A DNA stretch of 64,000 bases, taken from positions 812,001-876,000 of the forward strand of contig NZ_CP085988.1 in the NCBI RefSeq assembly GCF_020736365.1. Direction: 5' to 3'. Each line of letters opens with the position of its first letter. The stretch's first letter is position 1. A program made the translations under genes and the position numbers. Positions 62,028-64,000 of the stretch are shown here, in pieces. Below the pieces are notes generated by a model. The model was not told the DNA's origin. It did not search any database and was given only the letters and a program-made list of their open reading frames with translations. This DNA comes from Clostridium sp. M62/1. GTDB lineage: Bacteria > Bacillota > Clostridia > Lachnospirales > Lachnospiraceae.

Positions 62028-62957
62028 ATGAATAAGAAACCGGTGCTGGTGATTATGGCAGCAGGGATGGGGAGCCGCTACGGCGGCTTAAAGCAGATCG
62101 ATCCGGTGGATCACGACGGAGATCTGATTATCGACTTTTCCATTTTTGACGCAAAGGAAGCAGGCTTTGAGAAGGTTATCTTCATTATCAAGAAGGCCAT
62201 TGAGAAGGAATTTAAGGAGCACATCGGAAACAGGATGGAGAAGCACATTCAGGTAGAATATGTGTACCAGGAGACAGACTGCCTTCCGGCGGGCTACAGT
62301 GTTCCGGAAAACCGTGTAAAGCCATGGGGAACAGGGCACGCGGTCCTCTGCTGCAAAGATGTGATAGACGGCCCATTTGCGGTGATCAACGCAGACGACT
62401 ACTATGGAAAGACGGCCTTCCGCGAGATCTACCGCCAGCTCTCTGAGCAGGGGGACAACGAGAAGTACCAGTATGCCATGGTGGGCTACAGACTGTACAA
62501 CACCCTGACAGAGAACGGCCATGTGTCCCGGGGCGTCTGCACGGCAGATGAGAAGGGCCATCTGGCTGACATTCACGAGCGCACGCGGATCGAAAAGCAT
62601 GGGGACAGGGCGGAATACACAGAGGACGGAGGAGCTACCTGGACCTTCCTTCCTGAAGATACCCTGGTGTCCATGAACATGTGGGGCTTTACAGAGAGTA
62701 TGCTTAAGGAGCTGGAAGGGCGCTTTACAGTATTTCTCGACAAAAACCTCCCCGTAAACCCGGAAAAATGCGAGTATTTCCTCCCCTTTGTGGTAGATGA
62801 GCTTTTAAAAGAGGGGAAGGCTGAGGTGACAGTCTTAAAGAGCGCCGACAAGTGGTACGGTGTTACCTATAAAGAGGATAAGCCGATGGTGATGGATGCC
62901 ATCCAGGGACTGAAGGATTCGGGATATTATCCTCAGAAGCTGTGGCAGGAGCAGTAG
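62028..62957 (+). CDS. Sugar nucleotidyltransferase-like NTP transferase
   Basis: This 309-residue protein has a GT-A nucleotidyltransferase fold: the NTP-binding loop LVIMAAGMGSRYGGLKQ at the N-terminus and the metal-binding FAVINADDYYG near residue 122. PWGTGHAVLCCKDVI resembles glucose-1-phosphate uridylyltransferases. The specific sugar is unknown; the family is common in Clostridia. The ATG at 62028 follows ACGAGGAGGC. It lies 73 bases after the ABC-F gene on the same strand. Confidence 0.9.
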   Translation: MNKKPVLVIMAAGMGSRYGGLKQIDPVDHDGDLIIDFSIFDAKEAGFEKVIFIIKKAIEKEFKEHIGNRMEKHIQVEYVYQETDCLPAGYSVPENRVKPWGTGHAVLCCKDVIDGPFAVINADDYYGKTAFREIYRQLSEQGDNEKYQYAMVGYRLYNTLTENGHVSRGVCTADEKGHLADIHERTRIEKHGDRAEYTEDGGATWTFLPEDTLVSMNMWGFTESMLKELEGRFTVFLDKNLPVNPEKCEYFLPFVVDELLKEGKAEVTVLKSADKWYGVTYKEDKPMVMDAIQGLKDSGYYPQKLWQEQ

Positions 62958-63126
62958 TGGAAAGCTGCCTCTGCCTGCAGAAAGAAAATACGCCGGGCGG
63001 GCTTTCAGGCATATAGCCGGGAGAGCGAAGCCTGGAAGAAGAACGGAGAAAACAGAAGAAAACGGAAAATAGCAGGATATAACAGAAAATAACAGAAGAT
63101 AGCAGGGAAAGAAGACCTGCCTGAAG

Positions 63127-63172
63127 GACAGCCGCTTTTGCCCGATACGGGGCGAGAGGGCTGTCTTTATTT
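63127..63172 (+). terminator. Terminator downstream of the nucleotidyltransferase gene
   Basis: GACAGCC (63127-63133) pairs with GGCTGTC (63159-63165), with an inner GCCC/GGGC stem, followed by TTTATTTT. Confidence 0.75.
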
Positions 63173-63208
63173 TATATAACAGGAAACTTCGTTCCCTGTT
63201 ATATAAAA
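63170..63208. repeat. Long AT-rich hairpin
   Basis: TTTTATATAACAGG (63170-63183) pairs fully with CCTGTTATATAAAA (63195-63208). The loop region can pair further as GGAA/TTCC around ACTTCG. It directly follows the terminator and may add to it in both directions. Confidence 0.75.
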
Positions 63209-63523
63209 ATGCTCCGCGGGGATCGCACTGCGCCGGGTTCCTGTTATCAGGAGCTGGAGGACTGCAGTCTGGGATCAGGACTTAAATACGCATATCTCCA
63301 GTTTATTTCATCTGGCTGGAAAATATTTCTGGAAATAAAAACAAAGATGGAAAAGATAAAAATTTCTGTTATAATTGTTTCGCAGACAGAAGCGGTGCAT
63401 AATTTATATAAGGGAAAGATGCATTCCCGCTCCGGCAGCCCTGGCTGAGTTCAGAACCCTGTTTTCAAACCTCAGAACACGGCGGCCGGAGAGGGGGAAT
63501 GCGGGTAGGAAAGGAGATTTTTT

Positions 63524-64000
63524 ATGAAAAAACTGACTGGCAGTCTGCCGTTTCGCCTCCTTCTGGGAGTGGCGGCAGGTATTCTCATCGGCCTCTATGC
63601 AAATGAAGGGCTGATGAATCTGGTTGTCACGCTGAACTACATTATGGGACAGTTTATCAATTTCTGTGTCCCCCTCATTATTATCGGGTTTATTGCCCCG
63701 TCCATCACAAAGCTGGGCAGCAACGCCTCCAGGATGCTGGGAATCGCTCTTCTGGCGGCCTATGCATCCTCCCTGGGAGCAGCCCTGTTTTCCATGGCAG
63801 CAGGATTTGCAATCATTCCCGGGCTGTCCATCAACCCCAATGTGGAGGGGCTGAAAGAGCTTCCAGAGGTGGTGTTCCAGCTCTCCATACCGCCGGTTAT
63901 GGAGGTTATGAGCGCGCTGGTATTTTCTGTGCTCATCGGCCTTGCAGCCACCTGGACAAAGGCGGGCACTATTACTTCTGTGCTCGATGAGTTTCAGAGA
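63524..64000 (+). CDS. Dicarboxylate/amino acid:cation symporter (DAACS), 3' end outside the window
   Basis: This is the first 159 codons of a DAACS/GltP-type secondary transporter for glutamate, aspartate or C4-dicarboxylates, driven by Na+ or H+. It starts MKKLTGSLPFRLLLGVAAG and shows FINFCVPLIIIGFIAPSI and further hydrophobic helices (ALFSMAAGF). The ATG at 63524 follows AGGAAAGGAG. The C-terminal substrate-binding half lies beyond the window, so the substrate is unknown. Confidence 0.93.
   Translation, partial: MKKLTGSLPFRLLLGVAAGILIGLYANEGLMNLVVTLNYIMGQFINFCVPLIIIGFIAPSITKLGSNASRMLGIALLAAYASSLGAALFSMAAGFAIIPGLSINPNVEGLKELPEVVFQLSIPPVMEVMSALVFSVLIGLAATWTKAGTITSVLDEFQR

Larger units (their letters stand above)
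62958..63523. other. Intergenic region with hairpins and A-rich repeats
   Basis: No gene is supported. It has A-rich imperfect repeats of AACAGAAAATA type (63045-63110), two hairpins listed separately, and a TATAAT at 63370-63375 that may be a -10 box for the symporter gene. Confidence 0.55.

Overview
The window looks like chromosomal DNA of a gut-type Lachnospiraceae/Clostridia bacterium. This is inferred from gene content and synteny, not from a database match. Supporting features are a monomeric [FeFe]-hydrogenase, a B12-binding radical SAM protein with a DUF4080-like tail, a VanW protein, a clostridial nan/nag cluster with an RpiR regulator, a PotC-PotD fusion, strong AGGAGG-type ribosome binding sites and moderately GC-rich sequence. 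No rRNA, tRNA, CRISPR array, insertion sequence or phage gene was seen.

Layout. 1-7.2 kb: a truncated ABC-2-type ATPase gene, then a divergent jetA-jetB-jetC operon (Wadjet/MksBEF-like SMC complex) that lacks the nuclease gene jetD. 7.4-17.3 kb: housekeeping genes (threonylcarbamoyl-AMP synthase, dCMP deaminase, radical SAM protein, endonuclease III, DnaQ-like exonuclease, VanW, an AIRS_C-like protein, Lrp regulator, aminotransferase, TrmL). 17.4-25.2 kb: amino-sugar and sialic acid catabolism (nagA, nagB, nanE, nanA, a broken SSS symporter, YhcH, ROK kinase, RpiR regulator) with paired palindromic operators upstream of nanE. 25.3-31.9 kb: [FeFe]-hydrogenase, NifX-like protein and a polyamine ABC transporter under an XRE-cupin regulator. 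32.5-37.3 kb: lactonase, chorismate synthase with an acidic insertion, UPF0340 and an RNA m5U methyltransferase. 37.5-50.1 kb: an accessory or stress zone with a broken MATE pump and its TetR regulator, an antiporter fused to a cytidylate-kinase-like domain, a DMT permease, a MerR-controlled carboxymuconolactone decarboxylase/alcohol dehydrogenase/flavodoxin cluster, a DUF4405 gene with an in-frame stop and a YHYH protein.

50.2-54.7 kb holds the most interesting locus, a probable retron-type defence island. Its order is promoter, OLD-like ATPase-TOPRIM gene, a structured intergenic RNA candidate bounded by a 9-bp inverted repeat, a retron-like reverse transcriptase (YADD), and a DUF6602-like gene. 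The last gene can only be read in full by a -1 shift at two tandem canonical slippery heptamers (A AAA AAG and A AAA AAC).

54.8-64 kb: TspO, O6-alkylguanine-DNA alkyltransferase, xylulokinase and a fucose/arabinose-isomerase-family enzyme with the remnant of a sugar ABC permease upstream, an ABC-F ATPase with a terminator hairpin in its leader, a sugar nucleotidyltransferase, and the start of a dicarboxylate/amino-acid symporter.

Three membrane-protein genes (SSS symporter, MATE pump, DUF4405) are disrupted in different ways. The window also carries several short tandem repeats and a dispersed palindromic element whose two full copies show compensatory base changes.
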